Counted from the stretch's first letter, positions 27,608 to 36,223 are shown. The stretch is DNA of 64,000 nucleotides from Flavobacteriales bacterium (GCA_025451235.1 JANWKT010000017.1:248001-312000), one strand, 5' to 3'. Program-made: numbers and translations. The notes: generated by a model from the sequence alone, not told the origin.

Positions 27608-28306
27608 TTAGAAATCGAATTTATATCCAACACCTTTTACGGTTTTGATATAATCTTCTCCTAGCTTTTCCCTTAGTTTTCTAACATGCACATCTATGGT
27701 TCGATCACCTACAACCACATCATCTCCCCAAACACTCTTAAGGATTTCATCCCTGGTAAATACCTTGCCTGGTTTAGAGGCCAGCAAGGCCAGCAGTTCA
27801 AATTCTTTTTTGGGAAGAAGGATCTCTACCCCATCCAATTTGATCAGATAAGCTTCACGGTCGATAATAATGTTGCCAAGATGAATGGCAGTACCATTGT
27901 TATTTTTTGCAGATTTATTTCCGGGATTATATCGCCTTAACAAGGCCTGGACCCGGCTGATGAGAACTCTGGGTTTAATAGGCTTGGTAATATAATCATC
28001 GGCTCCTGCATCAAATCCGGCGATCTGGGAATAATCTTCGCCCCTTGCAGTTAAAAATGAGATCACTACATCTTTTAGATCGTCGATTGCACGCAACTCC
28101 CTGCAGGTTTCAATTCCGTCCAGATCGGGCATCATTACATCCAATATAATGAGGTGGGGCTTTACTTCCCTGGCGATTTCCACGGCCTTTTTCCCATTAG
28201 TGCTGGTATGTACCTCATATCCCTCCTTCCTTAAATTATAACTTAAAAACTCCAGAATGTCTTGCTCATCATCAACCAATAATATCTTGTGGGGGGAATT
28301 CGTCAT
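27608..28306 (-). CDS. OmpR/PhoB-family response regulator
   Basis: With the ATG at 28306 the protein has 232 residues. The receiver domain has the acidic pair VDDEQD at 11-16, phospho-acceptor Asp56 in ILDVMMPDLDG, Thr in FLTARG and Lys in YITKPIKP. The C-terminal winged helix contains LLPKKEFELLALLASKPGKVFTRDEIL and the recognition region VGDRTIDVHVRKLREKLG. Alternative starts (ATG at 28324, TTG at 28327) add only seven residues without homology value. It is cotranscribed with the kinase gene. Confidence 0.9.
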   Translation of the reverse strand: MTNSPHKILLVDDEQDILEFLSYNLRKEGYEVHTSTNGKKAVEIAREVKPHLIILDVMMPDLDGIETCRELRAIDDLKDVVISFLTARGEDYSQIAGFDAGADDYITKPIKPRVLISRVQALLRRYNPGNKSAKNNNGTAIHLGNIIIDREAYLIKLDGVEILLPKKEFELLALLASKPGKVFTRDEILKSVWGDDVVVGDRTIDVHVRKLREKLGEDYIKTVKGVGYKFDF

Positions 28307-28440
28307 ACTCGTTCTATTCAGCATCAAAGCAATACAATTAATTTTACCTTAAAGTTAATGAATTATTATGTGATTGGTTTTTTGAAGACCTCCAAAATTA
28401 ACATTTGGGCCCCCCAAAATTTGTAGACACCCTATGGTAT

Positions 28441-28472
28441 TTGATTTTTATTAAAAAAATCACCTACCTTTG
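28441..28472 (+). promoter_or_regulatory. Bacteroidota promoter of the acidic-protein gene
   Basis: TTG at 28441-28443 and TACCTTTG at 28465-28472 are separated by 21 bases, fitting the TTG/TAnnTTTG consensus. The leader to the ATG at 28529 would be about 50 bases. Confidence 0.65.
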
Positions 28473-28528
28473 AAATTACTTCAAATTAAATTATCATTGC
28501 ATCATAATTTAAACAAACAATAAAACCT

Positions 28529-28837
28529 ATGAATTCTAAATCTACATCTTATAAAGGTTTTAAAGATGGAAATGAAGAAGATGAAAATGACATCTCAATA
28601 GTTTTGGCTGGAAAGAAAAAAGGCCCTGCCCTGGAAGATGACGACGATGATCTGGAGGATGATTTAGGGGATGATGAGGAAGACGATGACGATGATGATA
28701 TCGATGATATCGACGAGAAAGCCATCATAGATGAAGATGGGGATTTTGATGATGAGGATGACAAGGATTTTTATGAAGAAACCGAATTCGAGGATTTCGA
28801 CACCTTTGAAGAAGACGATGATGAGGATTTATATTGA
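28529..28837 (+). CDS. Small, extremely acidic Asp/Glu-rich protein of unknown function
   Basis: The 102-residue protein has an ordinary N-terminal 35 residues (MNSKSTSYKGFKDGNEEDEN, then SIVLAGKKKGP), after which roughly two thirds of residues are Asp or Glu in long runs. No signal peptide or hydrophobic core is present, so it should be cytoplasmic and disordered. Low complexity prevents a family call; RNA polymerase delta-like tails, DNA mimics and histone chaperones have similar composition. A promoter with good spacing supports expression. A strongly basic histone-like gene lies 5 kb away, but any link is speculative. Confidence 0.75.
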   Translation: MNSKSTSYKGFKDGNEEDENDISIVLAGKKKGPALEDDDDDLEDDLGDDEEDDDDDDIDDIDEKAIIDEDGDFDDEDDKDFYEETEFEDFDTFEEDDDEDLY

Positions 28838-28913
28838 TCCCCATTCATTGATAAAATAATCGATACAAAAGAAAAACATTACTCTTAGAGTAGTGTTTTT
28901 TTATTTTTACCTA

Positions 28914-29912
28914 ATGAAGTCTATTTATTTGCCATATTCCCTTCCTCAACTGTTTTCAATTGATGATCCCGAAATATTTTTAGACCTTTCGCTGGCGGCT
29001 TTCAGGCATCAATACCAATTCAATCGTGTTTATAAGGCTTTTTGTAACGGACTGGGAATTGAAGAAACATCTGTAAAGACTTTGTATGATATTCCCTTTT
29101 TACCCATTGAATTGTTTAAAGAGCATGAGGTGGTTACCGGTGAAGGGACGATCCAAAAAAAATTCAAAAGCAGTGGTACCACTGATGGTCACCAAAGTGT
29201 GCATTTTTTATTAGATGAAGAATGGTACCGTAAGACCCTATTAGAAGGGTTTACAAGAGTTTTCGGGGATCCTTCCCTCTATTCTTTTATTGCCTTATTA
29301 CCCGGTTATGTGGAGCGACCGGATTCTTCATTGATATATATGGTGAATGAGTTGATGAAGAAAAGTAACCAAAGGAAACATGATTTCTTTTCCGAACCAG
29401 GGAATGATTTCATCAAAGCGATCGAGTTGAACCAACAAAACAATATTGCCACCATTCTTTTCGGGGTGAGTTTTTCATTGTTAGAGTTTGCCAATAAGCA
29501 CCCCATCAGCTTGCAAGGGATCAAGCTGATTGAAACAGGGGGTATGAAAGGCAGGATGGAAGAAATAACAAGAGACCAGCTTCATACGATCCTAAAAACT
29601 CAACTTCAGCTCAACGAAATTTATAGTGAATATGGAATGACTGAACTTCTTTCTCAGGCGTATAGCACTCAACAGGGAGAATTTACATCACCACCGTGGA
29701 TGCACGTATTGATCAGGGAAACCAATGATCCAAGATCTTACCAGGATCTTAACAAAACAGGAGGAATGAACATCATCGACCTGGCGAATATCCACTCATG
29801 TTGTTTTATCGCCACCGGCGATTTGGGAAAAAAAACAAACCCCAACACTTTCGAAGTATTGGGGCGGTTTGATAATGCTGATATAAGGGGATGTAATCTT
29901 CTTTTCCCTTAA
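28914..29912 (+). CDS. LuxE-like acyl-protein synthetase
   Basis: The start is at the ATG at 28914 (332 residues) because the preceding seven codons are a poly-T-rich leader. The protein has KKFKSSGTTDGHQSVHFL near residue 84, the P-loop-like AMP-binding site of the LuxE/PaaK adenylate-forming group, and later IETGGMKGRMEEITRDQLH and EYGMTELLSQAYS (about 240), which corresponds to the ATP-binding YGMTE motif. LuxE activates fatty acids as acyl-AMP and transfers them to a protein thiol. No luxC or reductase lies nearby, so here it may load an acyl carrier in lipid metabolism. It overlaps the convergent lipoprotein gene by four bases. Confidence 0.8.
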   Translation: MKSIYLPYSLPQLFSIDDPEIFLDLSLAAFRHQYQFNRVYKAFCNGLGIEETSVKTLYDIPFLPIELFKEHEVVTGEGTIQKKFKSSGTTDGHQSVHFLLDEEWYRKTLLEGFTRVFGDPSLYSFIALLPGYVERPDSSLIYMVNELMKKSNQRKHDFFSEPGNDFIKAIELNQQNNIATILFGVSFSLLEFANKHPISLQGIKLIETGGMKGRMEEITRDQLHTILKTQLQLNEIYSEYGMTELLSQAYSTQQGEFTSPPWMHVLIRETNDPRSYQDLNKTGGMNIIDLANIHSCCFIATGDLGKKTNPNTFEVLGRFDNADIRGCNLLFP

Positions 29913-30607
29913 GGGATATAGATCGAATTACACTTAAATTCATCACTGAATAAGGTGGCCCCGGATGTTCCCGAGACATTGAATGCGTTGATCTTAATGG
30001 CCGTGGTCCCGACGACGAGGCTATCGTTAAAGCTTCCTAGCCGGAATGCAAATCTGATTGGATTCATGGGCATCGCGATGTTCATGGTTACTGTATCTCC
30101 TCCGGCAATTACCTGAGAGAGGAGTGACGAGCCTATTTTTTGGATCCTGAATACACCACTGGTGGTAGTCGCCAACCTGATCTTTTGGTCTTTCTGTAAA
30201 CCGATATAGGAATAAATATGGGTAGAAGAAATACCGGCTCTTACGATCGTAGTATCTTGAATGGTATCTGGAGTTTCGCTATTATACATCACCATTTCAG
30301 CATATGGCCTTCCGCAGGTTCCACATGGACTCGATGGGCATACGAAATTGCTGAATGGAGCTTGTACGTTAAAATCACCTGAAAAATATGCCTGGTAAGC
30401 CTCTCCCTGAACTCCGCCTGGATTCATATTGGCCACCTGTAAACTCAAAGTTTTATTTACGGAGTCGACCTCAATGATCATACTTGGATTGGCCATTTCT
30501 ATACCCCAAATGCTATCGCAGGGCTCGCCTTGATTGCATCCATCGCAAGAAAATAAACCTAGTATTAGCCCGGATAACAGAACAACTTGTGCAAACTTTA
30601 ATTTCAT
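29909..30607 (-). CDS. Putative lipoprotein of unknown function
   Basis: The 232-residue protein has a lipoprotein signal with lipobox LGLFSC, placing the acylated Cys near residue 21. The mature part has several Cys pairs (CDGC, CPSSPCGTCG) that could form disulfides or bind metal. It is otherwise beta-rich (DTTIVRAGISSTHIYSYIGL, TVTMNIAMPMNPIRFAFRLG). I recognise no family. It ends in a four-base overlap with the LuxE-like gene, and there is no other gene close upstream. Confidence 0.6.
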   Translation of the reverse strand: MKLKFAQVVLLSGLILGLFSCDGCNQGEPCDSIWGIEMANPSMIIEVDSVNKTLSLQVANMNPGGVQGEAYQAYFSGDFNVQAPFSNFVCPSSPCGTCGRPYAEMVMYNSETPDTIQDTTIVRAGISSTHIYSYIGLQKDQKIRLATTTSGVFRIQKIGSSLLSQVIAGGDTVTMNIAMPMNPIRFAFRLGSFNDSLVVGTTAIKINAFNVSGTSGATLFSDEFKCNSIYIP

Positions 30608-30738
30608 AACTCTGGTAATTTTAAGCCAAGATACAATATGTTTCTTTAAAAATCAAGATTTGGGCCTGTACCCTCCTTTCCAGCGGCCGATCCCTTTGTC
30701 CAGCCGGGGGCCTAACAGTTGCAATGCTTGCCGGACTG

Positions 30739-30757
30739 CCCCGATAATCGTTCGGGG
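30739..30757. repeat. REP-like hairpin inside a GC-rich island
   Basis: The arms CCCCGA and TCGGGG enclose a seven-base loop. The surrounding 30662-30800 is much more GC-rich than its neighbours and has no credible gene. The hairpin resembles the CCCGAT/ATCGGG hairpin at 49722. Together they look like dispersed intergenic repeats. Confidence 0.5.
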
Positions 30758-30900
30758 GCCTACTATTTATTCAGCGGTATACCAACTCTTGGCGATCAGA
30801 ATCATTGTTTGGAAGTTGGTTGTCCATTAAAATTTTATTTAATCCCATAAAATAGACAAATTTGAATATCCTTGTAAACCATATATAAAACCCTTCATTC

Positions 30901-31431
30901 ATGACTCATCCAATTATTTCCCTTCCTGATCCCACTACTTTAACAGAATACCAAAAGAATTATATCCGGACAATTCCTCTTGAAATGCATTTATTGGAAG
31001 CGCTCGAATTCTCCAATAAAAAACTGCTTGAAGTATTTACATTGATAACTGAAGAAAAATCAATGTTCAAGTATATGCCAAATAAGTGGAGTATTAAAAC
31101 CTTGGTTTTACATATTGTTGATACAGAACGGGTCTTTCAATACCGCGCTATGTCAATTGCAAGGGGAGCTACAGAACATTTACCTTCTTTTGACGAAAAT
31201 ATTTTTGCCGCCAATTCAAATGCCGATCAACGAACATTTAAAAGTATCATGGAAGAGTATATAAATGTTTCCGAGGGCTTCCGGATTTTGGTGGAAAATT
31301 TAGACCTAGAATCTATCCATCGTACAGGAATTGCCAATAGTCAACCCATTACACCATGCCTGATTGGTTTTTTAGCCTGCGGACATAGGCTGCACCATCT
31401 TCATCTTATACATGAGAGGTATTTACTCTGA
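30901..31431 (+). CDS. DinB-family putative metalloenzyme
   Basis: The 176-residue four-helix-bundle protein has a His triad expected for DinB/YfiT metal binding: SIKTLVLHIVDTERVF (His about 79) and GHRLHHLHLIHERY near the C-terminus (His about 164 and 168). The loop AFQYRAMSIARGA and the length fit the DinB_2 group. Such proteins include thiol-dependent transferases (bacillithiol or mycothiol S-transferases), but no partner is seen here. It overlaps the convergent small secreted protein gene by nine bases. Confidence 0.8.
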   Translation: MTHPIISLPDPTTLTEYQKNYIRTIPLEMHLLEALEFSNKKLLEVFTLITEEKSMFKYMPNKWSIKTLVLHIVDTERVFQYRAMSIARGATEHLPSFDENIFAANSNADQRTFKSIMEEYINVSEGFRILVENLDLESIHRTGIANSQPITPCLIGFLACGHRLHHLHLIHERYLL

Positions 31432-31809
31432 TTGGGTCCAGATAATTTTTACCCGTTTTTTTATGTTAAGCTGTATATGGGGGATCCCATGCTTGGTCTT
31501 TGCCGTCTCTATATCGCCTAGGCACTTAAAGCGGATAATTTTATCCTCAGGAACCAGTTTCATTACCGAAATGGGAAATAATTCAAAAAACCCTTCATCC
31601 ACCCCAGCTGGAAGCTCATCTTTTAGATAAATATAGAGGGTCACTTGCTCACCCACTTTAGGAAGAACCAATTCATCAAAATAGGCGGGTTTTAAGGTAA
31701 CATATGCACCCATCCTTGCAGTAATAATACATTCAATTTCACTTGTTTGAGCAGGTATTGAAGATGAGAAAAAAAACAGTAACGGTAGAATGAAGAGTAT
31801 TTTTTTCAT
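31423..31809 (-). CDS. Small secreted beta-rich protein, unknown
   Basis: From the ATG at 31809 the protein has 128 residues with signal peptide MKKILFILPLLFFFSSSIPAQ. The mature region has repeated strands (YVTLKPAYFDELVLPKVGEQVTLYIYLKDE, KIIRFKCLGDIET) and ends in a basic strand. It looks like a small periplasmic or surface OB- or beta-sandwich protein; no family is recognised. The longer frame to 31836 would put nine extra residues before the signal. Confidence 0.55.
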   Translation of the reverse strand: MKKILFILPLLFFFSSSIPAQTSEIECIITARMGAYVTLKPAYFDELVLPKVGEQVTLYIYLKDELPAGVDEGFFELFPISVMKLVPEDKIIRFKCLGDIETAKTKHGIPHIQLNIKKRVKIIWTQSE

Positions 31810-31938
31810 CAAATAAATAATTAAATGGGAGATCAAATTTAACTAAGAAACCTATTGCAGTAACAAATTTTATGCGGTTTTTGGTTTTATAGGATAATAC
31901 TTTAACTTTGTTGTTAAGAATAAATCAAATAATTAATA

Positions 31939-32985
31939 ATGATGAAAAAAATCTACTCACTAACATTAACGGGGCTAATGTTTGCAGGTTTATCTGCACA
32001 AAGTTTACAAAAGTCAGAAGTGACAGCTTCTGATCTTCCACAGGTAGCAAATACTCAATTCGAAATGGGAGTTGGGGCTGAAGAAAGAGCAGCTGTTGGA
32101 GATACATTAATGTACGTGCCTTTGGCAGAAATTTTTGTAACCGATCCAGGTGATGCAACTGCTTATAGCTTGCAAACCTTTGATCAGGATGGTGCAGCTG
32201 CAGCTGCAGCATTGGCTGGAACTTGGACCAGCGGAACAGACTTCCTTTTATTTTATGATCCAACTCCAGGTGGACCAAGTTTAGTTCCTATTGATGCTAT
32301 GTTACATCCTGATACTGCCTATTATTTTGGTGGTACTTCATGGCATAATCCAGTTGGACAAGCTGATAACTGGATCACTATGGGACCTATTACCATTCCA
32401 GCAACCGGTGGAACTTTCGGATGGAGAGTTCGTACGCCTGACCAAGCTTACAGAGATGGTTATAAAGTACTTATTGGAAACGTTGGTTTTAACCCAACTG
32501 ACTTTTCTCCTTCAGATGAGGTATTCAATAAAAATGACAACACCGGTGTAATTGGAGAGGATACTGTTTGGACCTACAGATCAGTAAACGTTCCTGCTGC
32601 TTTTGCAGGCCAGCAAGTTTATTTTGCTATTCAGCATGAAGCCAACGACATGTTCATCATTTATTTTGATGAGTTCTTGGCATTAGAGGCTAACAACCTT
32701 GGTACCGACATTAACCAATTCGATGGATTTGCCTTTAACCAGGTAATGCCTAATCCAGCAACAGATGTTGCTTATATTAATTATTCTATCGGCAATGCCA
32801 GTGAAGTTAGCTTTATAGTAACTGATATCAATGGTAGAGTGGTTGCCAATATCAATCAGGGAACCAAAGAAAGTGGTATTTACAATTATGGATTATCCGT
32901 AACTGAATTTGCTTCAGGGATCTATCAGGTTACCTTAAAAGCAGGTCAATTCAGCTCAACTAAAAAGTTGGTAATCGCTAAATAA
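31939..32985 (+). CDS. T9SS-secreted protein with anchor-J-like domain
   Basis: The 348-residue protein has a signal peptide (MMKKIYSLTLTGLMFAGLSAQ). A single jelly-roll domain at about 55-250 resembles the anchor-J domain of the genes at 18573 and 20880 (SWHNPVGQADNWITMGPITI, YFAIQHEANDMFIIYFDEF). A T9SS type A sorting domain ends it (VMPNPATDVAYINYS ... LVIAK). It lacks SprB-type repeats. A -7-like TAACTTTG lies at 31913-31920. A strong terminator follows. It is probably a surface or secreted binding module. Confidence 0.8.
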   Translation: MMKKIYSLTLTGLMFAGLSAQSLQKSEVTASDLPQVANTQFEMGVGAEERAAVGDTLMYVPLAEIFVTDPGDATAYSLQTFDQDGAAAAAALAGTWTSGTDFLLFYDPTPGGPSLVPIDAMLHPDTAYYFGGTSWHNPVGQADNWITMGPITIPATGGTFGWRVRTPDQAYRDGYKVLIGNVGFNPTDFSPSDEVFNKNDNTGVIGEDTVWTYRSVNVPAAFAGQQVYFAIQHEANDMFIIYFDEFLALEANNLGTDINQFDGFAFNQVMPNPATDVAYINYSIGNASEVSFIVTDINGRVVANINQGTKESGIYNYGLSVTEFASGIYQVTLKAGQFSSTKKLVIAK

Positions 32986-33006
32986 ACCATTCAAGCATTA
33001 TTGATA

Positions 33007-33034
33007 AAAGGGGGCCATAGGCCCCCTTTTTTTT
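33007..33034 (+). terminator. Intrinsic terminator after T9SS gene
   Basis: AAAGGGGGCC and GGCCCCCTTT pair around a three-base loop with a following T-run. Confidence 0.9.
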
Positions 33035-33156
33035 GTCATAGATGATCAAACTAGCCGATAACAAACATTGATATACCCTCACTCGTTTGGACTCGTGTAA
33101 CTGAATAAAATTTGCAGGATCATTAAATCAGGCTATATTTGCAGTGTAGATATGAT

Positions 33157-33229
33157 CGCGGGGTGGAGAAGCTGGTATCTCGTCGGGCTCATAACCCGAA
33201 GGCCGCTGGTTCGAGTCCAGCCCCCGCAA
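33157..33229 (+). tRNA. Initiator tRNA-fMet (CAT)
   Basis: The gene folds as a full cloverleaf with anticodon CAT in GGGCTCATAACCC, including the three consecutive G-C pairs of the anticodon stem that mark initiators. The first base C (33157) faces A (33228), the unpaired 1-72 position characteristic of formyl-methionine tRNA. The discriminator is A at 33229. CCA is not encoded (the next bases are CTA). Confidence 0.95.
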
Positions 33230-33271
33230 CTAAAAGGCCGGAAGAATTTCTCTCCGGCTTTTATTTTAAGG

Positions 33272-33343
33272 GGTCTTGTAGTATAATGGATATTATGTGG
33301 GTTTCCGGAACCCAAGATTCAGGTTCGATTCCTGACAGGACCA
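33272..33343 (+). tRNA. tRNA-Arg (CCG)
   Basis: The acceptor stem GGTCTTG pairs with CAGGACC (one G-U), and the T arm is TCAGG-TTCGATT-CCTGA. The anticodon loop TTCCGGA gives anticodon CCG, reading CGG arginine codons. The discriminator is A at 33343 and CCA is not encoded. It lies 42 bases after the initiator tRNA and may share its transcript. Confidence 0.93.
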
Positions 33344-33570
33344 CATAACACTACTATCTTCCTGTTTATGTGTATGTGCTTTGGTGAGAAGTATGCTACC
33401 GAAACATCTTCATTCAATCCCTTACGTGGGTCTTTGTATGGCATCCTTCTTAAAACCTATTGCTCTAATAGGTGTATTTGCGGCATTTGAAGAACAAGTT
33501 GCGATGAAGCCTTGTTGAATAATCACTTGGTTTTGGGCGTTCAGAGTTCAGTAACCATAGGGTCTTGGGC

Positions 33571-33599
33571 AAAAAAAAACCTTCAACATGGTTGAAGGT
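33571..33599 (-). terminator. Intrinsic terminator of the histone-like gene
   Basis: ACCTTCAAC and GTTGAAGGT pair perfectly around ATG, with an A-run at 33571-33578 that is a T-run on the minus strand. Confidence 0.85.
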
Positions 33600-33629
33600 C
33601 TCTTTTTGAATTCAGTATTACTACTAAAA

Positions 33630-33923
33630 TTACATAGCTGCTGGAGCTGAAGGAGCGGCTTTCTTTTTAGGAGCGGCTTTTTTCTTAGCAGCTTTCTTTT
33701 TAGGAGCGGCTTTTTTCTTAGCGGCTTTCTTTTTAGGAGCAGCTTTTTTCTTAGCAGCTTTCTTTTTAGGAGCAGCTTTTCTTTTAGCAGCTGGTTTTCT
33801 TTTAGCTGCAGCTTTCTTTTTAGGAGCAGCTTTTTTCTTTGCAGCTGGTTTTCTCTTTGCAGCAGCTTTCTTTTTAGCTGCTGGTTTTTTGCTTTTTGAA
33901 GCAGTGCCGGATTTTTTTGCCAT
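33630..33923 (-). CDS. Histone H1-like Lys/Ala/Pro-rich DNA-binding protein
   Basis: The start is the ATG at 33923 (97 residues; MAKKSGTASKSKKPAAKKKA), since the longer frame adds an unrelated AT-rich leader. Nearly the whole protein is a tandem array of AAKKK/APKKK/AAKRKPAAKR units, like the C-terminal tails of eukaryotic H1 and the bacterial Hc1/Hc2 and AlgP-type proteins. It should bind nucleic acid electrostatically without a folded core. The DNA shows matching imperfect repeats, so copy number may vary between strains and assemblies. It ends AAPSAPAAM. Confidence 0.85.
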   Translation of the reverse strand: MAKKSGTASKSKKPAAKKKAAAKRKPAAKKKAAPKKKAAAKRKPAAKRKAAPKKKAAKKKAAPKKKAAKKKAAPKKKAAKKKAAPKKKAAPSAPAAM

Positions 33924-34639
33924 GATTTTAAAATTTATATTTAAATCGAAAGTAGAAAATATTTTTTTAAACAAAAAAAAAAATGACAAATATTTTTACG
34001 TCAACAATCCTTGGATGTAAAACAAAAATTCTATTTATCTAGTAAAATCAATACACACAAGAAGATTTGATCGATTTTCACTAATGCAATTAACATTTTT
34101 CGGTTGATAAGTTTATCTATTCAACTTTTTTGACTACTCCTTTTTCGACGTGAAAAATTGAGCATATCATCCGTCCTGTCGACCAGTTTTCAAAATCAGA
34201 TCACATTCTGAACATATAGTAAAATAGGCATGTATAGAGAGTATGGCTTTTTAATTTTCTTATTTGACCAGTCTCATTTTGGTGCCTGAAATGGTTTTAT
34301 TTTTCAAAAAAAATCGAAATAGCCCCAAATCGAAAAATTTGGACCAAAACGATCAAATTTCCTTTTTTGGGGTGTTTTTATTCGGGGAAATGGAGATGTT
34401 GAATGTTGGATGATCCTAATTTTAAGTTGATGCTGGGATCATTTTTCAAATTGGATCAACTTCGCGGTCTCAGGTTTTTCTTTCATCCATCTTCAAATTT
34501 AACGACGATGATCTATGGTGACAATCATGCTGAATGGCTGTAAATAAGCCTGTTTTTAAGGCTTTTTATTGCTTGTATTCCAAAATAAACCTTACATTTG
34601 TCCAAGTTTTTTGAGGATGATTCTTTAAAAAAATCAACT
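33924..34639. other. Long AT-rich region without a gene
   Basis: About 716 bases between the histone-like gene and tRNA-Leu have no credible open frame. There are several oligo-A/T stretches and a small hairpin near 34545-34570 (AAGCC/GGCTT followed by T's). The promoters of the histone-like gene (minus) and of the tRNA (plus) presumably lie here, but I cannot place them. No repeat array or small-RNA structure stands out. Confidence 0.5.
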
Positions 34640-34724
34640 GCGGATGTGGCGTAATTGGTAGCCGCGCCAGACTTAGGATCTGGTGTCTCACGACGTGGGG
34701 GTTCGAGTCCCTTCATCCGCACCA
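34640..34724 (+). tRNA. tRNA-Leu (TAG), CCA-terminated
   Basis: The acceptor stem GCGGATG pairs with CATCCGC. The anticodon stem CCAGA/TCTGG holds loop CTTAGGA with anticodon TAG. A class II variable arm (TGTCTCACGACGT region) is present, as expected for leucine. The discriminator is A at 34721 and the following CCA (34722-34724) matches an encoded tail. Confidence 0.95.
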
Positions 34725-34730
34725 GTGCAT

Positions 34731-34766
34731 AAAAAAACCGTCTGGAGAAGTCAAGGCGGTTTTTGA
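34731..34766 (+). terminator. Terminator after tRNA-Leu
   Basis: AAAAACCG and CGGTTTTT arms flank an imperfect inner stem (TCT/AGG side), followed by a T-rich run. It separates the tRNA from tig. Confidence 0.7.
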
Positions 34767-34799
34767 TTTTTTTTAAAAGGTTGAATTTATAATTGAAAT

Positions 34800-36167
34800 A
34801 TGGAAATTGGATTTGTAAGTAAGGAGAATTTGAACGCCGAAATAAGCATATCGCTTGTTCCAGCGGATTATTCTGAAGTAGTCGATAAAGCGCTGAAAGC
34901 ATTGAAGCATAAGGTAAATGTGCCAGGCTTCCGTCCAGGAATGGTACCTGTAGGGATGATTAAAAAGCTATATGGTAAAGCTGTGCTTTCGGATGAAATC
35001 GGAAAAATTACGATCGATGCACTCTTCAAATATTTAGATGAACAAAAAATTAACTACCTAGGGCAGCCACTGCCTAGTCTTTCAAAAAACGAAGCGATCG
35101 ATTGGGACAACCAGAAAGACTTTGTTTTTTATTATGATCTTGGCTTATCCCCTCTGTTTGAATTGGTCATACCTTCCGATGCCTTTACTTCTTATCAAAT
35201 TGATGTAAAGGATGATGTTCTTGAAAAGGAAATCAATAAGCTAAGAGAAAGAAACGGAAGAAATATCAATCCGGATACTGTGGAGGAAAAGGACTTTGTA
35301 ATGGGCACTGCCACCGAACTAACAGCTGATGGTGAGGTAAAAGAAAACGGTATTAGTAAGACCATTTATGTGTTTACCGAAAAATTGGATGATGCGGATG
35401 CAAAATCAAAAATAATGGGGGCTAAGGTGGGCGATGAACTTCAGCTGAATATTAAAAAATTATATAAAGACTCAACCACAGCTGGGATCTATTTAGGTGT
35501 TAAAGCCGAGGAGGTAGATGGACTAAGCGATCTATTCAATTTCCAGGTGACTACGATTAATCGAATGGTCCCGGCAGAAATAGACCAGGAGTTTTTCGAT
35601 AAGGTTTTTGGAGAAGGTCAGGTTTCAACCGAAGAAGAATTCAAAGAAAAATTACGGGGATTCCTTAAGAATGACCTCCAATCAGAAAGCAATGCCATGC
35701 TTTTGAGCTCAATTAGGAAGGGGATTTTGGATGCAAACCAGTTTGAATTGCCGGATGAGTTCCTGAAAAGATGGCTCAAAGTAAAAAATGAAGACAATAA
35801 GAAAGTAAACGTGGATGATATCATCCAGGATTATGAAAACAATAAACAGTATATCCGATGGGAAATACTCAGAAACAAAGTGGTTGCCAAGTATGAAGTA
35901 GACCTCGAAGAAGGAGAACTCATGGATGCAGCAAGGGTGGACGTAATGAATCGGGTTACCCGGATGGGTTATCAGTTGCCACCGGAAAGGATTGACGAAT
36001 TTGCCAAAACCTTACTGTCAAACCAGGAAGAGGCAGATAAGCTCATTAATGGAATTCTGGAAACCAAGGCTTTAAGAAAGATAAAAGAGGAAGCAAATAT
36101 TGTTGAAAGCACCATTGGATATGAAGAATACTTGTCAATGCTCGAAAAAAACGCCGAACCGGTTTAA
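34800..36167 (+). CDS. tig: Trigger factor (ribosome-associated chaperone)
   Basis: The 455-residue protein has the N-terminal ribosome-binding domain with the signature VPGFRPGMVPVGMIKKLYG (about 41-60), where the FRPG loop contacts ribosomal protein uL23. The middle region (about 165-250) is a degenerate FKBP-type domain, and the C-terminal helices (about 265-450) form the chaperone cradle. It binds nascent chains at the exit tunnel. tig followed by clpP and clpX is the classic order. The PPIase core looks divergent, common in Bacteroidota, so isomerase activity is uncertain. Confidence 0.92.
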   Translation: MEIGFVSKENLNAEISISLVPADYSEVVDKALKALKHKVNVPGFRPGMVPVGMIKKLYGKAVLSDEIGKITIDALFKYLDEQKINYLGQPLPSLSKNEAIDWDNQKDFVFYYDLGLSPLFELVIPSDAFTSYQIDVKDDVLEKEINKLRERNGRNINPDTVEEKDFVMGTATELTADGEVKENGISKTIYVFTEKLDDADAKSKIMGAKVGDELQLNIKKLYKDSTTAGIYLGVKAEEVDGLSDLFNFQVTTINRMVPAEIDQEFFDKVFGEGQVSTEEEFKEKLRGFLKNDLQSESNAMLLSSIRKGILDANQFELPDEFLKRWLKVKNEDNKKVNVDDIIQDYENNKQYIRWEILRNKVVAKYEVDLEEGELMDAARVDVMNRVTRMGYQLPPERIDEFAKTLLSNQEEADKLINGILETKALRKIKEEANIVESTIGYEEYLSMLEKNAEPV

Positions 36168-36191
36168 ATTATTCAATCAATACTGATCCTG

Positions 36192-36223
36192 AAAACCCGA
36201 CAAATTATCCTGTCGGGTTTTTT
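36192..36223 (+). terminator. Intrinsic terminator after tig
   Basis: AAAACCCGACA and TGTCGGGTTTT pair around an eight-base loop with following T's. It separates tig from clpP. Confidence 0.9.

Noticed and set aside
28549-28764. Minus-strand Ser-rich frame
   Set aside because: Pure antisense of the Asp/Glu codon runs (GAT/GAA to ATC/TTC).
30534-30830. Plus-strand 98-codon frame in a GC-rich island
   Set aside because: Starts inside the lipoprotein gene on the other strand and crosses a hairpin repeat; no signal or family.
33133-33348. Frames on both strands across 33133-33348
   Set aside because: They overlap two tRNA genes that fold perfectly.
34525-34902. Minus-strand 125-codon frame
   Set aside because: Spans tRNA-Leu and the start of tig; no independent support.
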